Positions 24,680 through 33,898 of a stretch of 47,678 nt of DNA are shown here, piece after piece. Each line of letters starts with the position of its first letter. Positions within the stretch are counted from its first letter, which is position 1. The translations under genes and the position numbers were made by a program. The notes below the pieces were generated by a model. It searched no databases and was not told the DNA's origin. It saw only the letters and a program-made list of their open reading frames with translations. Source of the stretch: an uncultured Pseudomonadota bacterium (lineage in GTDB: Bacteria > Myxococcota_A > UBA796 > SXON01); assembly GCA_903844155.1 (NCBI GenBank), contig CAIMSU010000050.1:1-47678 (forward strand), given 5' to 3'.

Positions 24680-26485
24680 ATGAGTACGCCCGCTGCAGAG
24701 TCGCTGGCCCAGGGCCGCTTTCAGCTCCTTGAGGTGCTTGGTGAGGGCGGCATGGCCACCGTCTACCGCGCGTTTGACCGGCGGTTGCAACGGCACCGGG
24801 CCATCAAGATCCTCGCGCCGGCGCTCGCCCAGCGGGAGACGCTGCGCCGGCGGTTTCTCTCCGAGGCACAGACGATGGCAACGCTCGAGGAGAGCCGCGT
24901 CGTGCGCGTGTTCGACATGGGGGAGGACGACGGGCGCGTCTACATCGTCATGGAGCTGGTGGACGGCGGCTCGTTGGTGGACAGGCTCAACGGGGGCGGG
25001 CCACTGCCCCCTCAGCTCGCGGCGCAGGTTGGCGTTCAGATCGCGGAGAGCTTGCACGTTGCGCACCAGGCCGGCGTCATTCATCGCGACATCAAGCCCC
25101 ACAACATCCTCCTCACCCGCACGGGCGAGATCCGGATCACCGATTTTGGGATCGCGCAGGTGAACAGCGACGAGGGCGCGGGGATGACGCGCACGGGAGC
25201 TGTGATGGGCACCTGGGGATTCATGGCCCCGGAGCAGCGGAACAACGCGAAGGGCGTCGATGCGCGCGCGGACGTGTTCAGCACCGGCGCAACGCTCTGG
25301 GCGCTCCTGAAAGCGGACACACCGCCCGAGCTCTACGCCGAGGAGGGCGCGTTCGCGGACATCCCCGCGGCCCTCGCGGACGTGCTGCGTATCGCCACCC
25401 GGTACCGTCGTGAGGATCGCTACCCGACGGCGCAGATGCTCGCGGATGCCCTGCGGGAGGCCCTTACACGGCTGCCCGCCGACCCCGAGTTCGTGCCGCC
25501 GTTGGTGCTCCCCAAGGCCTACCGGGTGAGCGGGCCTCCGGTTGACACCGTGACCATCGATTCGGTCGAGGACGGGCCGAATGCGATGCCGCCGACGATG
25601 GTGCCGGACCTCGGCCCCGACCCGTCGCTGTCGCTGAAGCGGACCTCGTCGGAAAAGACGACGACCGCGCCCGCGCCGGATCGGAGTGCCACGCAGCACA
25701 TGAGCCTGCCTCCGCCTCGCCGGGTGAGCATGCCGGAGGCGATCGAGCCCGCCCCGCCAAGGGGCACCCGGCCGGGCGTCTGGCTCGCGTTTGCGGTCGC
25801 CGGCGTCGTCGCGTTTCTGGGCATCGCCCTCATCGGGGCCGGGACCTGGTGGCTGCATCGGGGTGCAGGCGAAGTTCCCGTGGTGAACGGCGGCGATGTC
25901 GCCGCCACGGGTATCGGCGATGCCGTCCCCGCCGACCCGCCCGTCGCCGACGCGGCGGTGACGGCACCGCCCGCGCCCGCCAATCCGACGGACGTCGCTC
26001 CGGTGTCCGCCCCGCCGACTGTGCCCGTAGTCCCATCCAATTCCGGGACGACTCCGTCCAAGGGAAAGCCGCAGTCAACGCAGCCACCGGTCGTCTCCAA
26101 CGTCGACCCGGGGGAGGCGCGCACCCTCCCGAGCCTCGCCCCCACGCCCGTCACCCCTACGCCCGTCGCGCCTCCACCCGCGCCCATCGACACCGTCCCC
26201 ACCCTGCGCCACACCCCGCCGACCAGCGTCCCGACAGGCGGCGCCCTCACGCTCACCGCCACGGGTTCACCAGGTTGGACCGTCAAAGTCTACTATCGGC
26301 CGGCGTCCGGCGGCGCGTTCCACGACAAGCTCATGAACGCATCCGGCGGGACCTACACCACCACCCTGCGTGCCACCGACGATCTCGCAGGTGGCATCGA
26401 GTATTTCCTGCAGGCCGCGACCCCGGACACCACGCTCAAGGACGGCTCGGCGTCGAGCCCGCACCGGGTAGCCGTCGGGCCCTGA
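24680..26485 (+). CDS. Transmembrane serine/threonine protein kinase
   Basis: 601 aa from ATG 24680. The PKN2/PknB-type kinase domain occupies about 14-270: Gly loop GEGGMATVY (21-29), AIK with the ATP Lys at 43, catalytic HRDIKPHN, DFG in ITDFGIAQV, and an activation segment ending MGTWGFMAPEQ. All key residues are present, so it should be active. A cytoplasmic linker rich in Pro and Thr follows, then one membrane helix near 365-390 (LAFAVAGVVAFLGIALIGAGTWWL). Next comes a long Pro/Thr/Val-rich extracytoplasmic stretch and a C-terminal beta-sandwich of about 90 residues that may sense a ligand. The last 50 bp overlap the 3' end of the convergent GT9 gene. Confidence 0.9.
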   Translation: MSTPAAESLAQGRFQLLEVLGEGGMATVYRAFDRRLQRHRAIKILAPALAQRETLRRRFLSEAQTMATLEESRVVRVFDMGEDDGRVYIVMELVDGGSLVDRLNGGGPLPPQLAAQVGVQIAESLHVAHQAGVIHRDIKPHNILLTRTGEIRITDFGIAQVNSDEGAGMTRTGAVMGTWGFMAPEQRNNAKGVDARADVFSTGATLWALLKADTPPELYAEEGAFADIPAALADVLRIATRYRREDRYPTAQMLADALREALTRLPADPEFVPPLVLPKAYRVSGPPVDTVTIDSVEDGPNAMPPTMVPDLGPDPSLSLKRTSSEKTTTAPAPDRSATQHMSLPPPRRVSMPEAIEPAPPRGTRPGVWLAFAVAGVVAFLGIALIGAGTWWLHRGAGEVPVVNGGDVAATGIGDAVPADPPVADAAVTAPPAPANPTDVAPVSAPPTVPVVPSNSGTTPSKGKPQSTQPPVVSNVDPGEARTLPSLAPTPVTPTPVAPPPAPIDTVPTLRHTPPTSVPTGGALTLTATGSPGWTVKVYYRPASGGAFHDKLMNASGGTYTTTLRATDDLAGGIEYFLQAATPDTTLKDGSASSPHRVAVGP

Positions 26486-27248
26486 ACGCCGCTACGATGA
26501 CGTTGGGGTCGACCTCCCAGTCAAACGCCATGGCGCCGTCCGGGACCCACGGCGGGCTTTCGGGGCGCGCGACCACGCCAACGCGAGCGCCCATCAGCGC
26601 GGCGAGGTGACTGGTGCCGCTGTCTGCGCCGAGCCAGGCATGACAATCAGCCGCGATGGCCATCAATTCGGGCAACGCGGGGCGGTCGGTCGCCCAGGGC
26701 TCCAACGGGCCGCCCAGCCAGCGGACGTGGAAGCCGAGCGCTCGGAAGCCTTCGTCCACCTCGCGCCAACGCGCCAACGGCCAGACCTTCTCGATGCCCG
26801 CGGAGCCTGGAGCGATGACGATGGTGGCGCTGCGGGCACGATCAGGCTGAAGCTCTGGCGCCCCACAGCCGGGCCAGGCCGACCGGAAGTGGTCTGCCGC
26901 CCGCACGCCCGCCGGTGGGCGCGAGGCGACAGCGCGGATCTCCGGGATGCCAAGCGCAACGAGCGCTTCCCGGTGGCTCGCCGAGAACGCCACCCCCAAC
27001 CCAAACGGCGGCGCCGACCCCGACCCGCCGTAGAGCCACAGCGACTCCGTCCCCGCCCCGTCCCAAAGCCGTCCCCGGACAGCGTTCGGCACGGTCCCAG
27101 CAACGTGATCGACGATCGGCGCGAAGCGCGGCTCGCACATCACCTCCACGCGTCGGCCGGTCGCGTACGCCGCCGCCAACACGGGCGCTGTCAGGCAGAA
27201 GTCGCCGAGGGCGCCAGTCCGCACGAACAGGATCGGCGCCCTGTCCAC
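26436..27248 (-). CDS. Glycosyltransferase family 9 (second copy)
   Basis: 270 aa from GTG 27248, chosen because GGAGG lies about 6 nt upstream and the protein then starts at APILFVRTGALGDFCLTAPVLA, the GT9 N-terminus. The frame upstream runs into the DUF2079 gene. C-terminal landmarks are APGSAGIEKVWPLARW and HAWLGADSGTSHLAALMGARV, the heptosyltransferase donor-site motifs. It is shorter than WaaF/WaaC and lacks the Cys-rich stretch of the first GT9 in the window. Twelve nt downstream of the DUF2079 stop, hence the same operon. Its 3' end overlaps the kinase gene by 50 bp tail to tail. Confidence 0.8.
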   Translation of the reverse strand: MDRAPILFVRTGALGDFCLTAPVLAAAYATGRRVEVMCEPRFAPIVDHVAGTVPNAVRGRLWDGAGTESLWLYGGSGSAPPFGLGVAFSASHREALVALGIPEIRAVASRPPAGVRAADHFRSAWPGCGAPELQPDRARSATIVIAPGSAGIEKVWPLARWREVDEGFRALGFHVRWLGGPLEPWATDRPALPELMAIAADCHAWLGADSGTSHLAALMGARVGVVARPESPPWVPDGAMAFDWEVDPNVIVAAFRARRLPGAGSTPSRP

Positions 27249-27259
27249 GCGGGCCTCCG

Positions 27260-28759
27260 TCAGTCGAGCTTCCAGAGCTCGTACGACTTCGTCTCGCCGA
27301 TCTTGGCGCCGCCGGGCCACTGTTGCGCGCGTTGGACCCAGCTGATGTCGGTCTTCCGGACGAGGAGGTACTGGACCGCAGCGAGCCCACGGCCCGGCGC
27401 CTTGTCCTTGAGGGAGTCGTCGTAGGTGTAGGCGGAGTGGCGGCCGGAGACGAGGAGTGAGCCCACGGTGTCCGTCGCGATGCTCGCATCCGCGGGGACA
27501 TTGTCTGCGAGCAACTTCCACTCCGGGGCTGGAGCGGCGGTGCCGAAGGGGCTGATGGCTGGCGAGACGTGGATCCAGTCGAGCACGCGCCGGGTGTCGG
27601 CAGCGCCCCAGGCTCCGACCGCTCCGACGCCGAGGAGGAGGCCCATGGCAGCGAGCTTTCCGACGCCGCCGCGCCGCGCCAACGCCCGCGCTGCATTGGC
27701 GACGCGTCCGAACCCCAACGTCATCCCCACCGCGAGCACCGCGCAGATCGGCGCCATGTGGTGGATGTGGCCGTTCCACATGGCATCCACGCCGTCGCTG
27801 GGCGGCGAGCCAGCGTGCACGGACCATGCGAGGGCCAGGGGGAGCAGCGTCAGGGGCGAGAGGATCCCCAGCCACCCGTACGGCTCAAGAAAGTGCGCGT
27901 AGAACCACCGTAGATCCGTGTACGTCCGGGTGAACGGCGGAGGCCACCGCAAGAGCGCCTGCACCTCGTCGAGGAGCGGGGTGCCGTGCTGCGACGTCGC
28001 CGCCGCGCGCATCCGGACCTCTGCGAGGAACGCGAGGTACGGCACCACACAAAGCGCCAGGACGCCCGCCTGCCGAAGCTTCTCCCGCGCCGCACCTGGC
28101 GCCGCGAGCGGCACGAAAGGCAGGAGCATCAGCCACTCTTCCCGGGCAGCCCCCGCGAGCAGCGCGAACACGGCCATCGGGAACGCCCGCCCGCTCTGGC
28201 TCGCCGCGTAGGCCGCGATGAGAAATGGAACGCCAAGCACGAGATCCTGGTAGTCCGACAACGCGACGGCCCAGAGCGCCGGCCAGGCGAGGTACGCGAG
28301 GCTGGCGAGCAAGGCGCCCGCCCGGTCATCGATCGCGCGTCGGCCAAGGAAGTAGAGCGGGAACGCGCCCGAGACCACTGCGGCGATCTGCACCCAGGCG
28401 AGCGTTGCTGCACCCGGAAACACCTTGTAGATCGCTGCGATTGGGAACATCCACAGCGCGACGTGGCCTGACCAGTCCCACGAGTTGTCGTACCCGACGT
28501 GGATCGTCTGGTACCACTGCCCGGTGTGGGCGTAGTTCCAGATCTGCTGGTCGTACACGGCCCAGGCATAGTTCTCGACGCCCCGGAGCGTGGCCAGCTT
28601 GTCCTGCGCGCGCGCTGCGAGCGGTGCCCAGACCGCCCACGATGCGACCGCCAGAACCGCCATCGCCGCCCAATCCCCGCGCGTCCACGGGAGGGGATCG
28701 GGCGACCAGCCGAGGCGCCGGCCGAGCCCCAACGGCGTGCGAATCGACCACGTCGGCAC
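27260..28759 (-). CDS. DUF2079-family membrane protein
   Basis: 499 aa with about ten hydrophobic segments. ATLRGVENYAWAVYDQQIWNYAHTGQWYQTIH and DNSWDWSGHVALWMFPIAAIY near residues 55-105 are characteristic of DUF2079, a family related to GT-C-type membrane glycosyltransferases. An acidic motif DYQD follows in a loop after the next helices, and a soluble C-terminal domain of about 110 residues is present. The GTG at 28759 directly follows the TAG of the TonB-receptor gene. The GT-C relation suggests use of a polyprenyl-linked sugar at the periplasmic face (inference). Confidence 0.75.
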   Translation of the reverse strand: MPTWSIRTPLGLGRRLGWSPDPLPWTRGDWAAMAVLAVASWAVWAPLAARAQDKLATLRGVENYAWAVYDQQIWNYAHTGQWYQTIHVGYDNSWDWSGHVALWMFPIAAIYKVFPGAATLAWVQIAAVVSGAFPLYFLGRRAIDDRAGALLASLAYLAWPALWAVALSDYQDLVLGVPFLIAAYAASQSGRAFPMAVFALLAGAAREEWLMLLPFVPLAAPGAAREKLRQAGVLALCVVPYLAFLAEVRMRAAATSQHGTPLLDEVQALLRWPPPFTRTYTDLRWFYAHFLEPYGWLGILSPLTLLPLALAWSVHAGSPPSDGVDAMWNGHIHHMAPICAVLAVGMTLGFGRVANAARALARRGGVGKLAAMGLLLGVGAVGAWGAADTRRVLDWIHVSPAISPFGTAAPAPEWKLLADNVPADASIATDTVGSLLVSGRHSAYTYDDSLKDKAPGRGLAAVQYLLVRKTDISWVQRAQQWPGGAKIGETKSYELWKLD

Positions 28760-30961
28760 CTACATCTCCCCGCGCAGGCCGACGAGCGGGATGAACCCCG
28801 GACCCCGCACAGGCTCGACCTGGTCGTAGTCGTAGCTCCAGGCCAGGTACATCACGTTCGCGGACTTCGGCACGTACCAGGCCTCCAGGTACGGCGTGAG
28901 CGTCATCGTGCGCAGCTCGAACTTCTTCTCGACGTGCAGGTCGACCTTCTGGTAGGGCGGCATGCGCGCGCTCTCCGTCGGCCCGTAGACCGGCGCGTAG
29001 CTGTCAGAGGAGGCGAGGTAGAGGCCATCCGTGATCGGGGTGTAGGGCAGGCCCGCCGAGATGCGGTAGCGCAGGCCCACGTTCCAGGTCGGCAGGAAGG
29101 TCCAGCTTGCGACGAGGTTGACGGCGTAGGGCTGATCGTAGGGGGAGGGGGCCCAGCCAGCGCCGCCGCCGGAGTCCGCCGCGGAGGGGTCGTCGACGAA
29201 GGCACGGCCGAGGTCGACGGAGGCCCAGGTGAAGAAGACGTCGCGGAGACGGTAACGGGTGCTGAGGGAGAGGCCGTAGGCCTTGGAGCGGTGCGCGCCG
29301 ACGGGCGCTTCGCCGGTGTCCGTGGTGATGACGTCGTGGGCGAATTTCCCCCAGCCATCGAGCGAGAACTCCCAGCGGCCGGCGATGGCCTGGTCGATGC
29401 CAGCGGCGACCTGGTCGCTGCGGGTGGGGGCGAGTGAGGGGTCGCCGAGGATGGGAGAGAGCTGGACCACCGTCGGGAATTGCGTGTAGATGCCGGTCGC
29501 CGCGCGTAGCCAGGTGTCCTTCGCGGGGTGCAGGCGCACGCCCAGTCGCGGGTCTGCCTCGACCAGATCCGTCAACGTGTCCGCGAGCACGCGAACGCCT
29601 GGTTGGACGCGGACGATCCCGTCCTCCCACCGTGGCTCGACGTAGAGCGCGCCCGTCATCCTCAGCACGTCCTCGTGGTCGCTCAGGCCGCGCGCCAGCA
29701 GCTCGGACTCCTGCGAGACCTCGCTCCAGGCCTGCGTCGTCGCCACGTCCACGCGATCCTGTGTGCCCACGGCCTCGCCGCCGACCGCCACGCGCAGGTG
29801 GTCGCCAAGCTTGCGTTGGGCGTCCTCGCGGAGGGCGAGCGTGCTGACCCCGTGGAGCGAGGTGGCGTCGGGCAGATCGCCGGAGACGCGGTAGTTGGTG
29901 AAGGACAGGCTACCGCGGACGCTGTCGGTCTCCCGCGCGCCGATGTGCTGGAGTGCGGCGACCTGGAACTCGCGATCGTAAGTGAATTCGGGGTTCTGGG
30001 ACTGCTGGTACGGGTCGAGCGCCGTGGGCTCGCCCGCGTAGCGCACGTAGGTGTCGCCCGCGCCGAAACCGACCACAGACCAACGCCGCCCTTTGGCATC
30101 GGTGTGCTCGAGCCGGCCGAACCAGTCGGAGAACACCGGAAAGCTGGTGTATTGCAGGCTGGAGCTGGAGAAGAGGTCGAGGTAGCTGCGACGACCGTTC
30201 GCGCGAAAGACCCACGCCGGCTTTCCGGGCTTGGAGAGGGGGACGTCGATGCCGCCTGCCGCCATGATCAGCGAGAGGTTCGCCGAGCCGTGGACGCGGT
30301 CGGGGGTGTCCCAGGTGCTCGTGGCGTCGATCACAGCACCCGTGGCGTTCCCGAAATTCGAGGCGTAGGTCGAGGGATAGAGCGTCAGCTCGTCGACGAT
30401 GCGGGTCGGCAGCACGCTCGCGTAGTTGTTGTAGTGGAAGAGGTAGGGGAGCTCGATGCCGTCGAAGTAGTAGTGGTTGTCGCCGGGGAACGAGCCACGA
30501 ACGGCAATGTCGCCGGCCTTGGGCGAGTATTCGGGGGTCTGGGCTACCCCGGGGAGCGACTGAACGAGCCGAATCGCGTCGTCGTAGGTGCCTGGCGTCT
30601 GGTTCACCCGCTCGCTGTCGAGGCGTTGCTCGCTGACGACGGGGTCGTCGCGACGGGCCTCGACGACGACCTCGCCCGACCCGGCGCCGGCGCGCAGCCA
30701 GACCTTGAATGGCTTTGGATTGTCGGGGTTCGGAGCAGGAAGTACGGTCGAGGCGAACCCGGGCGCGGTGACCGTGATCGACGTCCCAACCGGGACCTCG
30801 AGGGTGAAATGCCCCTTCGCGTCCGCCTCCACGGCAGAGCCGTCGGGCAACAGGATCGTCGCGCTGATCGGCGCGCCCGTGCCCTGCTCGTAGACCGTTC
30901 CCTTCAGCGGCGTGCCGGCGATGGCCAGGGCGGGCCAGAGCAACGCCAGTGCTGGGAGCAT
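28760..30961 (-). CDS. TonB-dependent receptor with N-terminal CarboxypepD-like domain
   Basis: 733 aa from ATG 30961; this start lies 2 nt after the stop of the upstream lipoprotein gene and begins a signal peptide (LPALALLWPALAIAG). Residues about 18-95 form a carboxypeptidase regulatory-like beta domain (KGTVYEQGTGAPISATILLPDG). The plug follows with TYDDAIRLVQSLPGVAQTPEYS and DIAVRGSFPGDNHYYFDGIELP, then the barrel, which ends with the short tail GLRGEM. TonB-dependent receptors import bulky ligands across the outer membrane using energy from TonB/ExbBD, none of which is encoded here. Ligand unknown; the adjacent lipoproteins may cooperate. Confidence 0.88.
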   Translation of the reverse strand: MLPALALLWPALAIAGTPLKGTVYEQGTGAPISATILLPDGSAVEADAKGHFTLEVPVGTSITVTAPGFASTVLPAPNPDNPKPFKVWLRAGAGSGEVVVEARRDDPVVSEQRLDSERVNQTPGTYDDAIRLVQSLPGVAQTPEYSPKAGDIAVRGSFPGDNHYYFDGIELPYLFHYNNYASVLPTRIVDELTLYPSTYASNFGNATGAVIDATSTWDTPDRVHGSANLSLIMAAGGIDVPLSKPGKPAWVFRANGRRSYLDLFSSSSLQYTSFPVFSDWFGRLEHTDAKGRRWSVVGFGAGDTYVRYAGEPTALDPYQQSQNPEFTYDREFQVAALQHIGARETDSVRGSLSFTNYRVSGDLPDATSLHGVSTLALREDAQRKLGDHLRVAVGGEAVGTQDRVDVATTQAWSEVSQESELLARGLSDHEDVLRMTGALYVEPRWEDGIVRVQPGVRVLADTLTDLVEADPRLGVRLHPAKDTWLRAATGIYTQFPTVVQLSPILGDPSLAPTRSDQVAAGIDQAIAGRWEFSLDGWGKFAHDVITTDTGEAPVGAHRSKAYGLSLSTRYRLRDVFFTWASVDLGRAFVDDPSAADSGGGAGWAPSPYDQPYAVNLVASWTFLPTWNVGLRYRISAGLPYTPITDGLYLASSDSYAPVYGPTESARMPPYQKVDLHVEKKFELRTMTLTPYLEAWYVPKSANVMYLAWSYDYDQVEPVRGPGFIPLVGLRGEM

Positions 30962-30963
30962 CC

Positions 30964-31974
30964 TCAACGGATCTCCCCGTTGAGGACGACTGAATGTCCG
31001 ATCATGTCGCCCCGGGGGCACCAACCCTCGACCATCGGGCCGAAGTCAAACGCCGCTCCCGCGTCGTTCCCGCACAACGCCGGCGAGGCGCTCGCGTCTG
31101 CGACCGGGGCCACGTTCGTGAGCGTCACGCCGGCCGTCGACGCGGCTTCGGCGACAGTCGCGGCGTAGAACCCCGCGGATGGCTCGGTCAGGTCTACGGG
31201 CAGGATGCGACCCGCGGTGTAGAGCATCGGCCCAGGCGTGGCCGCATCGTCCACGTCCACGTCGATCCAGTACCAACTGTTGTCGCCCGCACCGTCGATC
31301 ACCAGCGCCAGGAGCGTGTAGACGCCGGGATCGATGTTCGTCGTGCTCGTGACGGCGTTGCTGCTCGAAAACGTCGCCGTCCCCGCGAACCAGTCGGTGG
31401 TGCGGTAGTCAAGCTCGGCGAACTGGCCGCCGGTGCCCATCCAGTGCACGGTGGTCCCGTCGGCGACGCCCAGCGTCAGCCGCACCGCGCTGCCAGGGAC
31501 GACCGGGACGTCGGAGGTCGGGGCGACGGCCTCGCGCGTGGCGATGGGGTCCCCGATATGCGTGATGTCGAGGTCGACGGCCTCCCGGACGAAGCCGGAG
31601 ATCGGCGGGGCGACGGCGCCGGCCGCGAGGTCAAGCTGGGCCGTCTCGGTGCCGACCTCGGCCGACCCGGTCGCCGCCTCGGCCGTCAAGTCGACGCTCC
31701 CGGGCACCGCGAACGCCAGCGTGGCGTCCTCGCCAAGCGCGGTCACCGTCGTGTCACCGGGCGCGCTCCAGCCGAGCACGGGCGGGACGTCATGCCACGC
31801 GCCGAGCCCCGACCACACAGCCGCCCGCAAGCGCGTCGACCCGCTCGCGTCGGTCGAGCCCGACACACCCGCGATGCGAAAGCTTGCCAGATCGTGGCGA
31901 TCTTCCGCGAATGGGTCCTGGCAGGCTAGCAGCGACCAGAACGACAGGAGGGCGGGGAGCACGAGGAACGGCAC
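30964..31974 (-). CDS. Hypothetical lipoprotein upstream of TonB receptor
   Basis: 336 aa, GTG start. The N-terminus MPFLVLPALLSFWSLLAC gives a lipobox with Cys18. The mature chain is acidic, rich in Ala/Thr/Val, and looks like tandem beta-sandwich domains. A WYWIDVDVDDAATPGPMLY segment and two late Cys (ALCGND, GWCPRG) are notable. No family is recognised. Its stop is 2 nt before the TonB-receptor ATG, so it is surely in the same operon and may be a surface or periplasmic binding partner. A TAAGCC hexamer lies 9 nt before the GTG, so an internal promoter is possible. Confidence 0.7.
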   Translation of the reverse strand: MPFLVLPALLSFWSLLACQDPFAEDRHDLASFRIAGVSGSTDASGSTRLRAAVWSGLGAWHDVPPVLGWSAPGDTTVTALGEDATLAFAVPGSVDLTAEAATGSAEVGTETAQLDLAAGAVAPPISGFVREAVDLDITHIGDPIATREAVAPTSDVPVVPGSAVRLTLGVADGTTVHWMGTGGQFAELDYRTTDWFAGTATFSSSNAVTSTTNIDPGVYTLLALVIDGAGDNSWYWIDVDVDDAATPGPMLYTAGRILPVDLTEPSAGFYAATVAEAASTAGVTLTNVAPVADASASPALCGNDAGAAFDFGPMVEGWCPRGDMIGHSVVLNGEIR

Positions 31975-31997
31975 AGCGAAGTGGGCTTACCCCGGGT

Positions 31998-33446
31998 TCA
32001 CCGCGCCGGCACGATCACTACCGCGCTGATCTGCCCGGAATCGTTCGATCCGTACCCGCCCGCGATCAGCAGGACGCCGTCGGGCAGCACGCTCATCGTG
32101 CACCCGGGGCGTTGCCGGTCGAGGTCGAGCAGCAGGTCGGTGTTGTAGGTGTGGTCGATGAGCTCGACGCTGCCGGTGCCTGCGAGCTCCTCGGCGTCCG
32201 TGTAGCCGCAGCCGACCGCGTCCACGCCGTCGTCGAGCCAGTGCTGCACGACCGGGGCGACGCGCGGCGCGCCGAGGGGCTCGGGTGCTGAGAAGTGGGA
32301 GCTGCCGGGGTCGAACACCCAGGAGCTGTCGACGGCCTCGCCGTTTGGGCTCACTCCCCCGACGATCCACACGGTGCCGCCGTCGCGGGTGCGGACGGTC
32401 GCTTCGCGCACGAAGGGGTCGCCTGCCGTGCTGCTGAGCGGCGTGAACGCGATCTGCCCGGCGTCGGGGTAGTCAAAATAGCCGGTGCTCGCTGCGTTCT
32501 CTCCCAGGATGAGCACCCGGCCGCCCTCGACGCCGATGCACTCATCTGCGAGCCGCCCGTCGAAGCCCTGCACGCCCGAGGCCTGGAAGGTCCACGAGGT
32601 TGTCCCGTAGATCATGACGTCCACGGTCGTCACCCCCGAGACGGGGTCGACGCCGCCCATCACCACGCCTTTCTGGTCGCCGACCCGCCCGACGCAGCCG
32701 CCCGACCGGGGCTCCGGGAGGTCGTTCTGCGCTTCCATCGCCCCTTGTGCGCCCTCCGAGTCAACGGTGTACGACCACGCGTTCGACAGGCGACTGCCGT
32801 TCGCCTCGGCGCCGCCGACCATGAGCAGATCGCCGTCGACCTCATCGACCGTGGCCGCGCCGACGGGGATGACCGACGCGGTCGTGTCGAGCGCAAACGT
32901 GTGGGTGTCGGGGTCGAAGACCTCGACGGAGTCGAAGCGTTGGGTGCCCGACGGGTCGACGCCGCCGATCAGCGCCACCAGCCCGTCGAGGCGCGTGAAC
33001 GCGATCTGGCGGGAGCGCTCGAGGCTCATGCCGGCGGTGAGGGCGATTGGCTGGTTCGCGGGGAGGAAAAGCATCGGGACGTTCGTGGGAACGCCGGGGG
33101 CGATGGTGAAGGGCGCGGTCCGGCCGACGCTGAGCACGCGGCCGCTGTTGAGGCCCGTGAGCTCCACTCGGACGACGCCGAAGCCATCGAGGTCGGGGAG
33201 CGTTGGCGCCTCGCCGGGCCAGGTCGCGCTCGTGGACGCCAGGACTTCGGCGGTGCCCGGGCGGACGACGTCGAGGCGAAGCTGGTTGACGTCGGCGAGG
33301 GGGTCGCAATTCGAGCAGGTGGTCGGGTTGACGAGCGTGATCGTGACGTCGGCGTTCGGGCCTGCGATCGTCTCGACGCCGCGCCTCTTGCAGCCGGCGC
33401 TGAGCCCGGCGAGCAGGAGGACGACGAGGGCGCGGGCGGCGGGCAC
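31998..33446 (-). CDS. Kelch-type beta-propeller lipoprotein
   Basis: 482 aa, GTG start. A signal peptide ends in the lipobox LSAGC (Cys19). Residues about 30-140 form a beta-sandwich with a CSNC pair. From about 145 to the end, repeats such as LVALIGGVDPSGTQRFDSVEVFD, DLLMVGGAEANGSRLSN and VWIVGGVSPNGEAVDSSWVFD show the kelch pattern (GG doublet, then spaced aromatic residue), predicting a beta-propeller. Lipid-anchored, and probably first in the minus-strand operon that runs to 26436. The GTG is 6 nt after TACCTC. Molecular role unknown. Confidence 0.78.
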   Translation of the reverse strand: MPAARALVVLLLAGLSAGCKRRGVETIAGPNADVTITLVNPTTCSNCDPLADVNQLRLDVVRPGTAEVLASTSATWPGEAPTLPDLDGFGVVRVELTGLNSGRVLSVGRTAPFTIAPGVPTNVPMLFLPANQPIALTAGMSLERSRQIAFTRLDGLVALIGGVDPSGTQRFDSVEVFDPDTHTFALDTTASVIPVGAATVDEVDGDLLMVGGAEANGSRLSNAWSYTVDSEGAQGAMEAQNDLPEPRSGGCVGRVGDQKGVVMGGVDPVSGVTTVDVMIYGTTSWTFQASGVQGFDGRLADECIGVEGGRVLILGENAASTGYFDYPDAGQIAFTPLSSTAGDPFVREATVRTRDGGTVWIVGGVSPNGEAVDSSWVFDPGSSHFSAPEPLGAPRVAPVVQHWLDDGVDAVGCGYTDAEELAGTGSVELIDHTYNTDLLLDLDRQRPGCTMSVLPDGVLLIAGGYGSNDSGQISAVVIVPAR

Positions 33447-33452
33447 CGTGGA

Positions 33453-33458
33453 GAGGTA
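33453..33458 (-). promoter_or_regulatory. Putative -10 element (TACCTC), leaderless
   Basis: Minus-strand GGATACCTC is followed by exactly 6 nt and the GTG at 33446. Confidence 0.5.
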
Positions 33459-33477
33459 TCCGAAACCGCAGCGACCG

Positions 33478-33506
33478 GAGGGGGCCGCAGGACCGGCGGC
33501 CCCCTC
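33478..33506. repeat. Perfect 11-bp hairpin in divergent intergenic region
   Basis: The arm GAGGGGGCCGC (33478-33488) pairs perfectly with 33496-33506, loop of 7 nt. On the plus strand it is followed by AGAAAAAGG. It lies between two divergent genes, so it is not at a gene end. Role unknown. Confidence 0.5.
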
Positions 33507-33571
33507 AGAAAAAGGCCGTAGCTGTCAATCTGAACGCGATCGACCGCCAACCGTCCCGCGGTTTTCCTTGA

Positions 33572-33577
33572 TACGCC
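33572..33577 (+). promoter_or_regulatory. Putative -10 element (TACGCC), leaderless
   Basis: CCTTGATACGCC is followed by 6 nt and the ATG at 33584. The same CCTTGATA core precedes the genes at 9647(-) and 16926(+). Confidence 0.5.
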
Positions 33578-33583
33578 GCGTTC

Positions 33584-33898
33584 ATGCCCACGCAAGCCCA
33601 CCTCATCCTCAACGGCCTCGCCGCCCGGTTCCTCCCCGGAAAGGCCAGCAAGACCGTCCGCTACTACTTCTCCGTCGGAGATGACAAGTACACGATGGTC
33701 CTCTCGCCCACCGCGTGCACGGTCACGGCGGGCCGGGATGGTGACGCAGACTGCGTCGTCAAGGCCCATCCAGACGTGTTTTCCGACCTCGTGCTGAAGA
33801 ACAAGGCCCCCGGCGCCCTCGATATCGCCCGTGGCCGTTTCAAGACCAACGACCCCGGCCTGCTCCTGCTCCTCAAGGACTGCTTCAAGCCGCTCTGA
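33584..33898 (+). CDS. SCP2 sterol-binding-like small protein
   Basis: 104 aa. The sequence (VRYYFSVGDDKYTMVLSPTACTVTAGRDGDADCVVKAHPDVFSDLVLKNK) follows the SCP2 fold pattern: beta-sheet, then the D-x-x-V-x-A-x-x-x-x-F-x-x-L helix, ending with a hydrophobic pocket helix. SCP2-type domains bind hydrophobic ligands such as acyl-CoA or sterols in the cytoplasm. No signal peptide. It stands alone 100 nt before rho. Confidence 0.7.
   Translation: MPTQAHLILNGLAARFLPGKASKTVRYYFSVGDDKYTMVLSPTACTVTAGRDGDADCVVKAHPDVFSDLVLKNKAPGALDIARGRFKTNDPGLLLLLKDCFKPL

Noticed and set aside
27249-27875. Upstream extension of the second GT9 gene
   Set aside because: It lies inside the DUF2079 coding region in another frame and is Arg-rich; GTG 27248 with GGAGG in front fits the family's N-terminus.
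33478-33506. Terminator assignment for the hairpin
   Set aside because: It lies between two divergent gene starts, so no gene ends there; kept only as an inverted repeat.
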